A stretch of DNA of 64,000 nt, taken from Corynebacterium sp. NML130628 (GTDB lineage: Bacteria; Actinomycetota; Actinomycetes; Mycobacteriales; Mycobacteriaceae). Each line of letters starts with the position of its first letter. Positions within the stretch are counted from its first letter, which is position 1. Position numbers and translations under genes: made by a program. Below the pieces are notes generated by a model. The model had not been told where the DNA came from and ran no database searches. It worked only from the letters and a program-made list of their open reading frames with translations. The DNA is taken from assembly GCF_001875665.1 (NCBI RefSeq), contig NZ_MLAL01000028.1:123426-187425 (forward strand). The letters are read 5' to 3'. Of the stretch, positions 52,810 through 62,572 are shown piece after piece.

Positions 52810-53219
52810 TGACATTCCACGCGATTGACGCACAAACCCAAACCAGCATCGACAACGCGCTCACCGAAGCCGCAGCGCAGGGGCTCAACGGCCCTGCGCG
52901 AGTAATCGTCGAACGGTTCGAGGGAATACTCGAGGATTTTCTCGCACTGCCGCGTGACACACAACGCAGCTACCCGCGCGGCGATACTGCACGCGTTGTC
53001 GGCACCGCGCTCGGCGACGCCTTCGTACGCGACTACGGCTTTGCCTGGAAGCTATTGAAGGATGACTACGGCACAGACCTCGTCGTCGCACGCGACCCCG
53101 ACAGCAACTCCCCCAAATACACCGCGCCCATCATGGTTGTCGACGCCCGCTTCGACGACGACGCAACCGGCAAACTCACCACGTTTTTGGAGCAGTTCCT
53201 CAGCGGCCTGCAGCGCTGA
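52809..53219 (+). CDS. DUF3806-domain protein
   Basis: A 136-aa soluble protein. VGTALGDAFVRDYGFAWKLL followed by KDDYGTDLVVARDP is typical of DUF3806, a family of unknown function. No signal peptide or membrane helix. The ATG at 52809 fits TACGAT-N7-ATG. Its 3' end overlaps the convergent MFS gene by 20 bases. Confidence 0.7.
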   Translation: MTFHAIDAQTQTSIDNALTEAAAQGLNGPARVIVERFEGILEDFLALPRDTQRSYPRGDTARVVGTALGDAFVRDYGFAWKLLKDDYGTDLVVARDPDSNSPKYTAPIMVVDARFDDDATGKLTTFLEQFLSGLQR

Positions 53220-54393
53220 GCTCGTCGTCAATGATGACGTGGCGCGCTGCAACGATACCGACTACCCCCATCACCAGCGCCATGACCACCAGCGCAATCA
53301 GGATCGGTTGGAACGCGCCGATTCGGTCATAGGCTACGCCCACGAGTAGCGGACCCGTCGCCGCGAGCACGTACCCGACCGGCTGCACGAAACCAGACAA
53401 CCGCGCAGTGACCAACGGGTCGCGTGTTCGCGCTGGAATCAGCGCAATCGCCAGAGGGAAGCAGCACCCGCCGAACCCCAACAGGAGGCTCCACCCAAGT
53501 GGAGACGCTGCCGGGGCGAAGTACAGACCTAGATACCCCGCCGCCGTCGAAAGGGCGAAGAGCACCACCAGCGGCGTCAGCGTCCTCGCACGAGAAATGA
53601 TCGTCGGCAGCACAAGCCCACCAACCATGCCGACCGAGCCCAGCAGTCCGAGGCCTCCTGCTGCGGTTGATGGGGCGACGCCGGCGTCGATAAATATGGC
53701 GGGCAACCACCCCATCTGGATGTACGCGCTAGTCGACTGAAGCCCGAAGAACAGCATCAAAGCCACCGCAGTCAGCGACTTCCAGACCGGAGCCGACGCC
53801 CCTGTGTCCTCGTTGCCCTGCGGTGTCGAAGCCTTGCTCCCGGGCACGTCCTTCCCGAATTTGAAGAGCACAACAACCCAAACAGCTACCTGCACAACCG
53901 CTGCAACTGCCCACAAACCGAGCGCCGACTGCCACGAAGAGGTCACCAATGCGCTCAACGGGCCGGCCGCCGAAGATAGACCCAGCGTTACGGAGTACAC
54001 CGTGGTGAGGGCAACGATGTAGCGTCCACCATGCTGCTTGATCCATGCGGGCAACAACACGTTCATCAACGCGATGGCTCCAGCGGCGCCCACCGTTGCC
54101 AGCAGAAACAACGCGATATCGGGCGCGAAAGGGCGCAAGCCCAACCCAGCAGTCAAAAGCCCCGCGGCAGCCAAGATCACTGGTGTGAGGCCGGCCTTTC
54201 GAGCAATAGGCACCGCACAGATGCCGATCAGGAAGAAGAGCGTGCCAGGAATCGCCGTGACCACGCCCCCGATCCACGCGGGGGCGTCGTAATGGGCAAT
54301 GACTTGATCAAGTACTGACCCGACGGAGGCAATGCCCGCACGCAAGTTGAGTGAGGCACTAATGACAGCGACGAAAAGTACAAGAGCAAACAC
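53200..54393 (-). CDS. MFS transporter (CynX/NimT-like)
   Basis: A 397-aa protein with about twelve transmembrane segments. The N-terminal SASLNLRAGIASVGSVLDQV is typical of the CynX/YycB-like MFS subfamily (a conserved NLR motif in helix 1), whose members export or import small organic anions. The central cytoplasmic loop (GSKASTPQGNEDTGASAP) is short. The GTG at 54393 follows TAGAGT-N7. No substrate can be assigned. metG lies 27 bases upstream in the same direction. Confidence 0.85.
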   Translation of the reverse strand: MFALVLFVAVISASLNLRAGIASVGSVLDQVIAHYDAPAWIGGVVTAIPGTLFFLIGICAVPIARKAGLTPVILAAAGLLTAGLGLRPFAPDIALFLLATVGAAGAIALMNVLLPAWIKQHGGRYIVALTTVYSVTLGLSSAAGPLSALVTSSWQSALGLWAVAAVVQVAVWVVVLFKFGKDVPGSKASTPQGNEDTGASAPVWKSLTAVALMLFFGLQSTSAYIQMGWLPAIFIDAGVAPSTAAGGLGLLGSVGMVGGLVLPTIISRARTLTPLVVLFALSTAAGYLGLYFAPAASPLGWSLLLGFGGCCFPLAIALIPARTRDPLVTARLSGFVQPVGYVLAATGPLLVGVAYDRIGAFQPILIALVVMALVMGVVGIVAARHVIIDDELSAAGR

Positions 54394-54400
54394 TCAAAGC

Positions 54401-54406
54401 ACTCTA
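54401..54406 (-). promoter_or_regulatory. Leaderless -10 box of the MFS gene
   Basis: TAGAGT on the minus strand, seven bases before the GTG at 54393; it lies in the short gap after metG. Confidence 0.45.
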
Positions 54407-54420
54407 GCGCTGCCGCAGCG

Positions 54421-56265
54421 TTACTGCACAGGCGCCCACTCCGGACCGGTCTCCCCAAGCTCCGGGTCGAGCTTTGCCACCAGCGGCTTCGGCTTCGACA
54501 GTTCGACACCTGGCTCCATCGGCACACGCTGCCAGATCGCCTGCTGCTCGGAGTAGTCACCGGTAATCGTGAGGTAGGTCTGGCCGCGCTCTGGCAGGCC
54601 CACGCCAACGAGATCAAAGTCCTTGTCATCGCTGACTTCAACGATGGACGGCGTTGCCGCCCACACCCCGGTTCGGCCAAGGGTTTCATGCACTTTCTGT
54701 GCTGTGTGCGGCAGGAACGGGGTCAACATCGCGTTGCAGTCACTGACCATCTGCAGCGCGGTGCACAGCACCGTCGCCAAACGGGTGCGCTGCTCTGGAT
54801 CCTTCGCCAGCTTCCATGGCTCCTGGTCCGCAATGTACGCATTAGTCTCCCCAACCACGTGCATAATCTTGGTGATCGCGTTCTTGAAGTGTGCCTCGGC
54901 CAGGTCCTTGCCTGCGGATACGAAGGTCGATTCCGCCAGCGCGAGAATCTTCTCGTCCACCTCGGTGAGCTCCCCAGGCTCGGGAACCTCACCAAAGTTC
55001 TTGTACGCCATCGACACGGTGCGGTTCACCAGGTTGCCCCAGCCGTTCGCCAACTCGTTGTTCACTCGACGCACGAACTCGTCCCAGGTGAAGTCAGTGT
55101 CATTGTTCTCCGGGCCGGCCACCGCGATGAAGTACCGCAGCGGATCCGGACCGAACTCCTCCAAGAAGTCCTTGACGTAGATGACAACACCCTTCGAGGA
55201 TGAGAATTTCGAACCGGACATGGTCAAAAATTCAGAGGACACGACCTCAGTCGGAAGATTCAGGGTGCCAAGCTCATGTTCGTCGCCACCGTGAGATCCC
55301 TTGCCCGCGTAGCCGAGCAGTTCTGCCGGCCAAATCTGTGAGTGGAACGTGATGTTGTCCTTGCCCATGAAGTAGTAGCTCGGCGTGGCTGGATCCTGCC
55401 AGAAGGTCTTCCATGCATCTGGGTCGCCACTGCGCTCCGCCCACTCAATCGAAGCAGACAAGTACCCGACTACCGCATCGAACCACACATAGAGCTTCTT
55501 CGAAGGGTTATCTTGCCACCCCTCTACGGGGATTGGAATACCCCAGTCGATGTCACGTGTCATGGCACGCGGACGCATATCCTCCAAGAGATTCAGCGAG
55601 AACTTCAGCACATTCGGGCGCCACTTCTCGCGCGTGCTCAGCCACGACTGCAGCGCGTCGTGCAGCGCCGGAAGGTCCAGCATGAAGTGCTCGGTCTCGA
55701 CGAATTCTGGCGTCTCACCATTAATCTTGGACACAGGATTAATCAGATCTGCCGGATCCAGCTGGTTACCACACGTATCGCACTGATCACCGCGTGCGTC
55801 AGTCGCACCACAGATCGGGCAGGTGCCCTCGATGTAGCGGTCCGGCAAGGTCCGACCGTTTGAGGGAGAGATTGCGCCCTGCGTCGTCTCTTTGATCATG
55901 TAACCGTTGTCGTACAGTCCCTTGAAGAGCTGCTGCACGACGGCATAGTGGTTCCGAGTCGACGTACGAGTAAACAGGTCGTAGGACAGGCCCAGCCCTG
56001 CCAGGTCGTGCACAATCTGCTCGTTATAGCGGTCTGCGAGCTCCTTGACGCTCACGCCTTCCTTGTCCGCCTGCACCAACAGCGGAGTCCCGTGCTCGTC
56101 AGTACCGGAGACCATCAGGACATTGTTGCCAGCCATACGCTGATAGCGCGCAAACACGTCGGACGGCACCCCGAAACCAGCAACGTGGCCAATGTGGCGG
56201 GGGCCGTTGGCATACGGCCACGCAACGCACACAAGGATATCTTTTTGAGTCTTCGCAGAAGTCAT
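54421..56265 (-). CDS. metG: Methionyl-tRNA synthetase
   Basis: A 614-aa class I synthetase. The HIGH motif is [20 protein letters not shown], the KMSKS-equivalent is [15 protein letters not shown], and a zinc-knuckle [20 protein letters not shown] sits in the connective peptide. The anticodon-binding helical domain follows. The length matches actinobacterial MetG without the C-terminal dimerisation domain. The ATG at 56265 is preferred to the ATG at 56277 because it fits TATGCT-N7-ATG. Confidence 0.96.
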   Translation of the reverse strand: MTSAKTQKDILVCVAWPYANGPRHIGHVAGFGVPSDVFARYQRMAGNNVLMVSGTDEHGTPLLVQADKEGVSVKELADRYNEQIVHDLAGLGLSYDLFTRTSTRNHYAVVQQLFKGLYDNGYMIKETTQGAISPSNGRTLPDRYIEGTCPICGATDARGDQCDTCGNQLDPADLINPVSKINGETPEFVETEHFMLDLPALHDALQSWLSTREKWRPNVLKFSLNLLEDMRPRAMTRDIDWGIPIPVEGWQDNPSKKLYVWFDAVVGYLSASIEWAERSGDPDAWKTFWQDPATPSYYFMGKDNITFHSQIWPAELLGYAGKGSHGGDEHELGTLNLPTEVVSSEFLTMSGSKFSSSKGVVIYVKDFLEEFGPDPLRYFIAVAGPENNDTDFTWDEFVRRVNNELANGWGNLVNRTVSMAYKNFGEVPEPGELTEVDEKILALAESTFVSAGKDLAEAHFKNAITKIMHVVGETNAYIADQEPWKLAKDPEQRTRLATVLCTALQMVSDCNAMLTPFLPHTAQKVHETLGRTGVWAATPSIVEVSDDKDFDLVGVGLPERGQTYLTITGDYSEQQAIWQRVPMEPGVELSKPKPLVAKLDPELGETGPEWAPVQ

Positions 56266-56272
56266 GCCCTTA

Positions 56273-56278
56273 AGCATA
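56273..56278 (-). promoter_or_regulatory. Leaderless -10 box of metG
   Basis: TATGCT on the minus strand, seven bases before the ATG at 56265. Confidence 0.5.
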
Positions 56279-56283
56279 AGTTA

Positions 56284-56322
56284 TGGCCCCGCCACAACCC
56301 ATGTTCCGGGTCATATCGGGGC
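56284..56322 (-). terminator. Hairpin between the BCCT gene and metG
   Basis: GGCCCCG and CGGGGCC form a 7-bp stem with an inner ACCCGGAACATGGGT stem. There is no clear T-run after it, so it is only a probable terminator of the BCCT transporter gene. Confidence 0.5.
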
Positions 56323-56354
56323 CACACGCGAAGCAATCCGCAGGGAATCAGCGT

Positions 56355-58172
56355 CTAGTTGCGAGGACGCAGCATGCGCTTGACCTGTTCCTTCTTCTGC
56401 TCAAGCTCGACCTGGTCGCGGTGCATACGGCGCTCGATAGCCAGCTGGCGGTTGAAGCGATCCTGCTCCTTCTTGTCCAGGTAAATCGTGTCATTCGACA
56501 CGTCCTTAACAATCGCGAACATCAGCAAGATCAGGATGAGCAAGAACGGTGTCGCCGCGACAATCGTCACGGACTGCAGCGCGCCCAGCGCGTCAGAGCC
56601 ACCGGCGATCAGGAGCGTCAGACCAACGAATGCGGTGCCAAGGCCCCACACTGCTGCGATCCACGGGTTCGCATCCGACTTGCCGTTCTGCGACATGGAT
56701 GCCATCACGGTCGAAGCCGAGTCGGCCGAGGTAATGAAGAACGTACCCAGCAAAATCACCGCGAAGATACCAATGTAGAAGCCGCCAGGCAGTGCGTGCA
56801 GCAGGTTAAACAGCTGCTCCTCAGCGGTACCCTCACCGTAGATGGAGTGGCCTTCCTGTTCGAATTTGATGGCAGTACCACCGAAAATTGCAAACCACAC
56901 GGTGGACAGACCGGCCGGGATCAGCATGACACCGAGGCAGAACTCACGGATGGTGCGGCCACGGGAAATACGCGCCAGGAATGTACCAACGAATGGTGAC
57001 CAGGAGATCCACCATGCCCAGTAGAAGATGGTCCAACCGGACAGGAAGTCGCCAGCCTCACCGTTCTGGTTCTCAGCGGTACGGCCAGCCATCTCGAAGA
57101 ACTGTGACAGGTACGCGCCGACGCCCGTCGGCAAGAAGTTCAAGGTGCTCACGGTTGGGCCGAAGACGAACACGAAGATCGCCAGCAGCGCGGCAATCGC
57201 CATGTTGAAGTTCGACAACCACTGAATACCCTTGCCGACGCCCGACATCGCGGACAGCAGGAACGCAAGAGTAAGGACAGACACAATGCCGATCGTCAGC
57301 TTCGTCGACGGCGAGTCCACAAAGCCCGAAGCGTTCAGGCCCGAGCTAATCTGCATCGCGCCCAAGCCTAGCGAACATGCGGTACCGAAAATCGTTGCAA
57401 AAATTGCAAAACCATCAATCAGCTTGCCCCAGAAACCGTTCACGCCCTTTTCACCAATCAGCGGAATGAAGGCGCTAGAGAGCAACTGCTTGCGACCGAG
57501 GCGGAACGTCGAGTAGGCAATCGCAAGGCCCAAGATCGCGTAAATCGCCCATGGGTGCAGGCTCCAGTGGAACATCGTCTGCGCGAGCGCAGTGCCAACC
57601 TCGTGCGGCTGGTGGCCAGGAACACCATCGCGGTACATCGACAATGGCTCAGACGCACCGTAGAACATCAGACCAATGCCCATGCCTGCTGCAAACATCA
57701 TTGCAATCCACGACGACGTCCTAAACTCAGGCTGCTCGTCCGCCTTGCCGAGTCGGATCGTCCCGAAGTTCGAAAACGCTATCACGAGCACGAAGAACAC
57801 AAAAATCGTGCCGAAAAGCACGAACGCCCAGCCAAGGTTGTTAATCACCCAGCTGAAGGAAGTATCTGCGAAGCTCGAGAAACTATCCTTCGCCAACAGG
57901 CCCCAAGCGACAACGGCCGTCACCACGACGAGAAGCGGAACAACGATGCTCCAGTCAATCTTTGCATTCTCGTCTTCCGCAGCGAGCTCAACTTGCTCCT
58001 CTGCGCCGACCGATTCCTTTCGCTCCCCTCGCCGCTCAGCAACGATGAGCTCCGCGAGCTGACTCGTCGCAGATGGCGCTGCGGGGCCGACTTCATCGGA
58101 ATTTGTCAGTTCAGTACTCCGAGTTTCTGCATCAGGATCGTGTGGATCCTGGGTCAGGTCTCCCTGAGACAT
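56355..58172 (-). CDS. BCCT family osmoprotectant transporter (BetP-like)
   Basis: A 605-aa sodium- or proton-coupled transporter of betaine/carnitine/choline. About 60 acidic N-terminal residues precede twelve transmembrane segments; the BCCT signatures are [20 protein letters not shown] and [20 protein letters not shown]. The Gly-rich helix-3 motif M-G-I-G suggests sodium-coupled betaine. A basic amphipathic C-terminal tail ([20 protein letters not shown]) resembles the osmosensing helix of BetP. It could be BetP, EctP or LcoP. AGGAG precedes the ATG. Confidence 0.9.
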   Translation of the reverse strand: MSQGDLTQDPHDPDAETRSTELTNSDEVGPAAPSATSQLAELIVAERRGERKESVGAEEQVELAAEDENAKIDWSIVVPLLVVVTAVVAWGLLAKDSFSSFADTSFSWVINNLGWAFVLFGTIFVFFVLVIAFSNFGTIRLGKADEQPEFRTSSWIAMMFAAGMGIGLMFYGASEPLSMYRDGVPGHQPHEVGTALAQTMFHWSLHPWAIYAILGLAIAYSTFRLGRKQLLSSAFIPLIGEKGVNGFWGKLIDGFAIFATIFGTACSLGLGAMQISSGLNASGFVDSPSTKLTIGIVSVLTLAFLLSAMSGVGKGIQWLSNFNMAIAALLAIFVFVFGPTVSTLNFLPTGVGAYLSQFFEMAGRTAENQNGEAGDFLSGWTIFYWAWWISWSPFVGTFLARISRGRTIREFCLGVMLIPAGLSTVWFAIFGGTAIKFEQEGHSIYGEGTAEEQLFNLLHALPGGFYIGIFAVILLGTFFITSADSASTVMASMSQNGKSDANPWIAAVWGLGTAFVGLTLLIAGGSDALGALQSVTIVAATPFLLILILLMFAIVKDVSNDTIYLDKKEQDRFNRQLAIERRMHRDQVELEQKKEQVKRMLRPRN

Positions 58173-58265
58173 GAAAAATTCTCCTCAATTCCATAGAAAA
58201 TAAGAAAGCGTTAGCAGGTTAACTGAATTCGGCTGCTATATCTAATCCAATTCGTCCACGTAGTG

Positions 58266-58288
58266 CGCATTTTTGGCCGAAAAGTGCG
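58266..58288 (-). terminator. Hairpin directly after the rsmI stop
   Basis: A 9-bp stem (58266-58274 with 58280-58288, one G-U pair) around a 5-nt loop begins right after the rsmI stop codon at 58290. T's occur within the stem rather than after it; terminator or processing element. Confidence 0.45.
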
Positions 58289-58289
58289 A

Positions 58290-59165
58290 TCATTCCGTGC
58301 TGCGCGCTTCCTGAGCCAAGTCGTACAACTCGCTCGATTTCACCCCATATTGCTTCGCGACTGTCTTCACGGCGTCCTTCATCCGCATCCCACCATTGAC
58401 CAGTTCTAATACGTTTTCCACGAGCTCTTCCGGCTCTGCCGCTGCAGCGTCGCCGCCTTCGATCACGACGGTCACTTCGCCCTTCACGCCGTCCTCGGCC
58501 CACTCGGCAAGCTCGCCAAGTGGGCCGCGCTTCACTTCTTCATAAGTTTTTGTCAGTTCGCGGCATACCGCGGCCCGCCGATCGCGCCCGAGGATCGAAG
58601 CGGCGTCGTCAAGTGTCTGTGCCAAGCGGTGTGGTGATTCGAAGAAGCAGACGGCGCGGGGCTGGTGCACAAGTTCCTTCAGCCAGGCCTCCCGCGCCCC
58701 TGCCTTACGTGGAGCGAACCCGTCGAAGATGAAATGCCCCACGCGCAGCCCCGAGAGTGCAAGTGCCGTCGTCACCGCGGAAGGGCCAGGCAAGCACGTT
58801 ACGGGAACACCAGCATCGTGTGCCGCAGCCACCAGGGAGAGGCCGGGGTCTGAAACGATCGGCATGCCAGCATCCGTCACCACGAGCACAACGCCGTTGC
58901 GGGCAGCGGCAAGCAGCTCACCTCGTCGCTGATCTTCGTTGTGGTCAAAGTTTGAGACCACCCGACCACGCGGCTCCACACCAAGGGCCGCCGCCAGTGC
59001 GCGTGTGCGCCGCGTATCCTCCGCCGCGATCACATCCGCATGCGCCAGCGCGTACGCCAGCCGCTGCGAGGCGTCGTCAATATTGCCGAGTGGAGTTGCA
59101 GCCAACACAACCCCACGTGAAGGGAACTGGTGCTGCAACGTCGCTGAAGTGTCTGCACTATCCAT
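58290..59165 (-). CDS. rsmI: 16S rRNA (cytidine1402-2'-O)-methyltransferase
   Basis: A 291-aa tetrapyrrole-methylase-fold enzyme that 2'-O-methylates C1402 in the decoding centre. Signatures: VVLAATPLGNIDDASQRLAY, AAEDTRRTRAL, DAGMPIVSDPGLSLV, LPGPSAVTTALALSGL and RELTKTYEEVKRGPL. The ATG at 59165 follows TAGTAT-N7 (leaderless); an ATG at 59219 is upstream but dissimilar. Divergent from pmt with a 58-bp gap, a pairing conserved in actinobacteria. Confidence 0.94.
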   Translation of the reverse strand: MDSADTSATLQHQFPSRGVVLAATPLGNIDDASQRLAYALAHADVIAAEDTRRTRALAAALGVEPRGRVVSNFDHNEDQRRGELLAAARNGVVLVVTDAGMPIVSDPGLSLVAAAHDAGVPVTCLPGPSAVTTALALSGLRVGHFIFDGFAPRKAGAREAWLKELVHQPRAVCFFESPHRLAQTLDDAASILGRDRRAAVCRELTKTYEEVKRGPLGELAEWAEDGVKGEVTVVIEGGDAAAAEPEELVENVLELVNGGMRMKDAVKTVAKQYGVKSSELYDLAQEARSTE

Positions 59166-59172
59166 GCAATAG

Positions 59173-59215
59173 ATACTAGGTGTAGCTACAGATAATGCAG
59201 CGAACACAGTAGTAT
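59173..59215. promoter_or_regulatory. Divergent leaderless promoters of rsmI and pmt
   Basis: Minus: TAGTAT (59178-59173), seven bases before the rsmI ATG. Plus: TAGTAT (59210-59215), eight bases before the pmt GTG. The two boxes have the same sequence. Confidence 0.5.
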
Positions 59216-59223
59216 CCATTCAC

Positions 59224-60840
59224 GTGAATACCAATGCGCCCATCGATACCGTCCAGAGCGAGGCGTCGCCGACGTCCGCGATGATCAAGCCTGGCAGGCC
59301 CCAGCCGGGAGCGCCGGTCTCCGTGCCATGGCACCGCCGGGACACAATCACACTGGGGGTACTTACCGCTCTCGCGCTGTTCACGCGCTTCATCGGGCTG
59401 GTGCAGCCAACGTCCTCCGGCACCCCGGTATTCGACGAGAAGCACTACGTGCCGCAGGGCTGGGACATGGTGCGCAGCTCTTTCAACCCGATCCTCGGCG
59501 GGATCGAGTCCAACCCCGGCTACGGGCTCGTCGTGCACCCGCCGCTGGGGAAGCAGCTCCTCGCGCTTGGTGAGACGATCTTCGGCTACACCCCGATGGG
59601 CTGGCGCATCATGACGGCGTTGTTTGGTACCGCAGTCATCGTGTTCACGTTCCTGTTGGCGCGCCGCGTGAGCCAGTCGACGTCCATCGCAGCAATCGCG
59701 GGTGTCATCGCGCTTTTCGACGGCGTGCTGCTGGTCGCAGCCAAATTCGGCATGCTGGACATTTTCCAAGTGCTGTTCATCGTCGCCGCAGCGTGGACGA
59801 TCGCAGGCGACATGCGCCAGGTACACCAGCGTTGGCACGACGCCTGGTTGTCAGGCGCAGTGCAGGCAGCCGGGCCGTACGGGCCAAGACTCGGATTCCG
59901 CTGGTGGCGCTTCGCTACCGGTGTGCTGCTCGGCCTCGCACTGGGCGTTAAGTGGTCGGGGCTGTACTACATCGCGTTCTACGGCCTGATGTCTGCGTTT
60001 TGGGATTTGTGGCTGCGCAAGCGTTATGGCGTCGAAAAGCCCCTCGCTGGCGCGCTATTGCGTGACGTGCCTTCGGCGCTCGCCTCAATCGTGCTGCTGC
60101 CCGCGCTCCTCTATATCTGGTCGTGGCGCGCATGGTTCGCTTCCGAAACCTCCGTCTACCGCCACTCTCTAGCAGACGGCACTATTGCTGGCTCCGACTG
60201 GCCGTGGCTCGCCAACCTGCCAGACGCAGCTGCTGGATGGCTGTACTACCACTTCTCGGTGCTTGAATTCCACGGCTCCCTCACGAGCTCCAGCGGACAC
60301 TCGCACCCGTGGGACTCCAAGCCGTGGGCGTGGCTCGTCGCGGCGCGTCCGATCCTCTACTACTCCTCCACTGACATCGAGTGCGGCGACGGCAACACCT
60401 GCCGCGAAATGATTTCCCTCTTCGGCACCCCTGTTATCTGGTGGCTGACCATCCCGGTGTTGCTGTGGGCGGCGTGGGTCTGGATCACTCGCCGCGACTT
60501 CCGCGTCATCGTGCCAGTCATCGGCTTTGCAGCAGGCTTCCTACCATGGCTCGCAGCGTTCGACCGCCAGATGTACTTTTTCTACGCAACTGCCCTGGTC
60601 CCGTTTACCGCGGTGCTGCTGGCACTCGCGCTCGGCAACATCGCGAAGAAGGGCGCGCTGCGCGAGCCTGCGTGGCTCATGAAACTCACCGGCGCCCCAA
60701 TTCGGACCGGCCAAATCGCGGTAATTGTGTACCTCGCCGTTGTGGCGGCAAGCTTCGTCTACTGGGGCCCAATCCTGTACGGCTTGCGAGTCACCGACGG
60801 CTACTACGACTCCCTCATGTGGTTCCCAAGCTGGAAGTAG
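59224..60840 (+). CDS. pmt: Polyprenol-phosphate-mannose protein O-mannosyltransferase
   Basis: A 538-aa GT39-type membrane enzyme that transfers mannose from polyprenyl-phosphate-mannose to Ser/Thr of exported proteins. The first lumenal/extracytoplasmic loop has the catalytic acidic pair in SGTPVFDEKHYVPQGWDMVR. About eleven transmembrane helices follow, with a MIR-less loop (SSGHSHPWDSKPWAWLVAAR). It corresponds to mycobacterial Rv1002c and its corynebacterial orthologue. The GTG start has no Shine-Dalgarno. The gene ends five bases before the convergent anti-sigma-like gene. Confidence 0.93.
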   Translation: MNTNAPIDTVQSEASPTSAMIKPGRPQPGAPVSVPWHRRDTITLGVLTALALFTRFIGLVQPTSSGTPVFDEKHYVPQGWDMVRSSFNPILGGIESNPGYGLVVHPPLGKQLLALGETIFGYTPMGWRIMTALFGTAVIVFTFLLARRVSQSTSIAAIAGVIALFDGVLLVAAKFGMLDIFQVLFIVAAAWTIAGDMRQVHQRWHDAWLSGAVQAAGPYGPRLGFRWWRFATGVLLGLALGVKWSGLYYIAFYGLMSAFWDLWLRKRYGVEKPLAGALLRDVPSALASIVLLPALLYIWSWRAWFASETSVYRHSLADGTIAGSDWPWLANLPDAAAGWLYYHFSVLEFHGSLTSSSGHSHPWDSKPWAWLVAARPILYYSSTDIECGDGNTCREMISLFGTPVIWWLTIPVLLWAAWVWITRRDFRVIVPVIGFAAGFLPWLAAFDRQMYFFYATALVPFTAVLLALALGNIAKKGALREPAWLMKLTGAPIRTGQIAVIVYLAVVAASFVYWGPILYGLRVTDGYYDSLMWFPSWK

Positions 60841-60844
60841 CCCG

Positions 60845-61513
60845 CTAGAGGCCAGTCGGGTCTGCGTTGAGCAGGTGCCAAGCGCGACGCATGGCCACGC
60901 CCTTGTCCGCGATCCACGTCCAGGCGAGCGCCACCAGCGCAATTCCCGGCGCAATCACCGCTATCGGTTCGACCACGCCGATGCGCTGCACCGCGTCCAG
61001 CACCGCGAACCCGAGGGTAAAAGTGAACATCGTCCCCACGATCAGCACGATCCCCGGGATCTGGGCTGGCTTCCACGACGCGAGCCCCAACGACAGGCCC
61101 ACTCCGAAACGGACCGCAACTCCCATCAGTGTGGCGGCGGCCGCCTCAGGCGTTTGCGCCAACGCCTCACCAACACCGACAACCCCCACGACCGCCCACA
61201 CGATCCAGCACACCGCAATCACGCACAGCGCGGCACGGCCAATCATCACGTTGACTTGGCGGCGCTGCATCATTGCGTGCCAAGGGTCATTGACGCCGGC
61301 GAGGATAGCGTCGGCAAGATCGCTCGGTGGCGCCACGTGCCCGTCGACCTCAGCAAAACGTACTCTTTGCGACAAGGAAAGAGCCTGCTCCCAAAACGCC
61401 GCACATTCCTCGCACTGCGCGAGGTGGGCATCCACGACGGCGTCGTCAAGCGATGCTTGCTCACCGTCGAGCCGCGCGGACAGACAGGCCTGAATCTCAT
61501 CGTGGCTAATCAC
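60845..61513 (-). CDS. zf-HC2 (anti-sigma-like) membrane protein
   Basis: A 222-aa protein. The N-terminal zinc-binding module SHDEIQACLSARLDGEQASL ... HLAQCEECAAFWEQA has the H-x3-C-x2-C pattern of zinc anti-sigma factors (zf-HC2). The C-terminal half has about four hydrophobic segments. There is no sigma factor gene nearby, so the partner is unknown. The GTG at 61513 overlaps the DoxX gene stop by eight bases, making a two-gene operon with doxX upstream. Confidence 0.8.
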   Translation of the reverse strand: MISHDEIQACLSARLDGEQASLDDAVVDAHLAQCEECAAFWEQALSLSQRVRFAEVDGHVAPPSDLADAILAGVNDPWHAMMQRRQVNVMIGRAALCVIAVCWIVWAVVGVVGVGEALAQTPEAAAATLMGVAVRFGVGLSLGLASWKPAQIPGIVLIVGTMFTFTLGFAVLDAVQRIGVVEPIAVIAPGIALVALAWTWIADKGVAMRRAWHLLNADPTGL

Positions 61514-61913
61514 GTGTGAGCACCCCGTCCAAACTTGCGCGCCCCGGCCCGAACACGATGACCACGAACAACGCCGCGGCGAGCACCATCGTGTATTCAA
61601 CGCCGCCATCGGCGATGAAGAACCCATTGCTCAGGTGCACGAAATAGGTCGCTGCCAGCACCAATAACGCGAGCACTGACGCGACAATCGTGGTCAGCAA
61701 GCCAATGACGAGGAACGCTCCCCCAACCAGCTCAACGAAGCCCGCAAGGTACGCGGACAGCGTCGGCTGCGGGACTCCAATCGCCGCGAAGTCTTCCGCG
61801 GTGCGTCGCATGCCCAGCTCAAACCAGCGCTGGTAACCACGCGCAACGAACACGATCCCGAGCACCGCGCGGATGACTAAGAGCGCAAAATCTCGAACTG
61901 CTGGCCTGTTCAT
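61506..61913 (-). CDS. DoxX family membrane protein
   Basis: A 135-aa protein with four transmembrane helices: LLVIRAVLGIVFVARGYQRW, LSAYLAGFVELVGGAFLVIG, LALLVLAATYFVHLSNGFFI and TMVLAAALFVVIVFG. This is the DoxX/SURF4-like family; some actinobacterial members take part in thiol/oxidative stress complexes, others are unstudied. The ATG at 61913 fits TACTCT-N7-ATG and starts at the family N-terminus. Confidence 0.87.
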   Translation of the reverse strand: MNRPAVRDFALLVIRAVLGIVFVARGYQRWFELGMRRTAEDFAAIGVPQPTLSAYLAGFVELVGGAFLVIGLLTTIVASVLALLVLAATYFVHLSNGFFIADGGVEYTMVLAAALFVVIVFGPGRASLDGVLTRD

Positions 61914-61920
61914 GCACACT

Positions 61921-61926
61921 AGAGTA
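61921..61926 (-). promoter_or_regulatory. Leaderless -10 box of the doxX operon
   Basis: TACTCT on the minus strand, seven bases before the ATG at 61913. Confidence 0.5.
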
Positions 61927-61966
61927 CTCAAGGAACCAAACCACGCCGAAAAACGTCGAACTACGT

Positions 61967-62572
61967 ATGGATAACGAAACAAAGCAACAATTCCCAATCA
62001 CCGGCGACGACGGACTCAGCCGTCCACCCTGGGCCGCAAACGATCCACTCCTGCGCCACTACTACGACACCGAATGGGGCATGCCCATCCGCGACGAAGC
62101 AGGCATGTTCGAACGCCTCTGCCTCGAGGGGTTCCAAGTTGGCCTGTCGTGGAGGCTGATCCTGCAAAAGCGCGACGCCCTGCGCGAAGCGTTCCACGGG
62201 TTCGACCCCGACGTCCTCGCGCGCATGGGCTCAATCGAACACCTTCTTGACGACGCTTCCCTGATCCGCAACCGCCGCAAACTCCAAGCGGTGCTCACCA
62301 ACGCGGCCGCCACCCGCGAGTTACGAGAAACCGGTACGGACCTCGCATCCTTTATCTGGTCCTACCAGCCAGAAACCACACCTGCACCCCGCAGCATGGA
62401 GGAAGTACCGACCCAGTCCGACGAATCACGTCGCCTCGCCCGAGACCTAAAGAAACGCGGGTTCACTTTCGTCGGCCCCGTCACGATGTACGCGCTCATG
62501 GAATCAACCGGCATTATCGACACGAACCTGATCGGCACTTGGCGACGCGGCGCATCCGGGGTGTGGAGTTAA
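61967..62572 (+). CDS. tag: DNA-3-methyladenine glycosylase I (Tag), zinc ligands not conserved
   Basis: A 201-aa helix-hairpin-helix glycosylase removing 3-methyladenine. Aligned by eye with E. coli Tag: PPWAANDPLLRHYYDTEWGM, LCLEGFQVGLSWRLILQKRD (with the Glu used to recognise the base), AFHGFDPDVLARM and KRGFTFVGPVTMYALMESTG. E. coli Tag binds a structural zinc through Cys4, His17, His175 and Cys179; here those positions read Pro, Tyr, Asn and Thr. The fold and base pocket are otherwise kept. Its stop overlaps the convergent CDF-like gene by four bases. Confidence 0.9.
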   Translation: MDNETKQQFPITGDDGLSRPPWAANDPLLRHYYDTEWGMPIRDEAGMFERLCLEGFQVGLSWRLILQKRDALREAFHGFDPDVLARMGSIEHLLDDASLIRNRRKLQAVLTNAAATRELRETGTDLASFIWSYQPETTPAPRSMEEVPTQSDESRRLARDLKKRGFTFVGPVTMYALMESTGIIDTNLIGTWRRGASGVWS

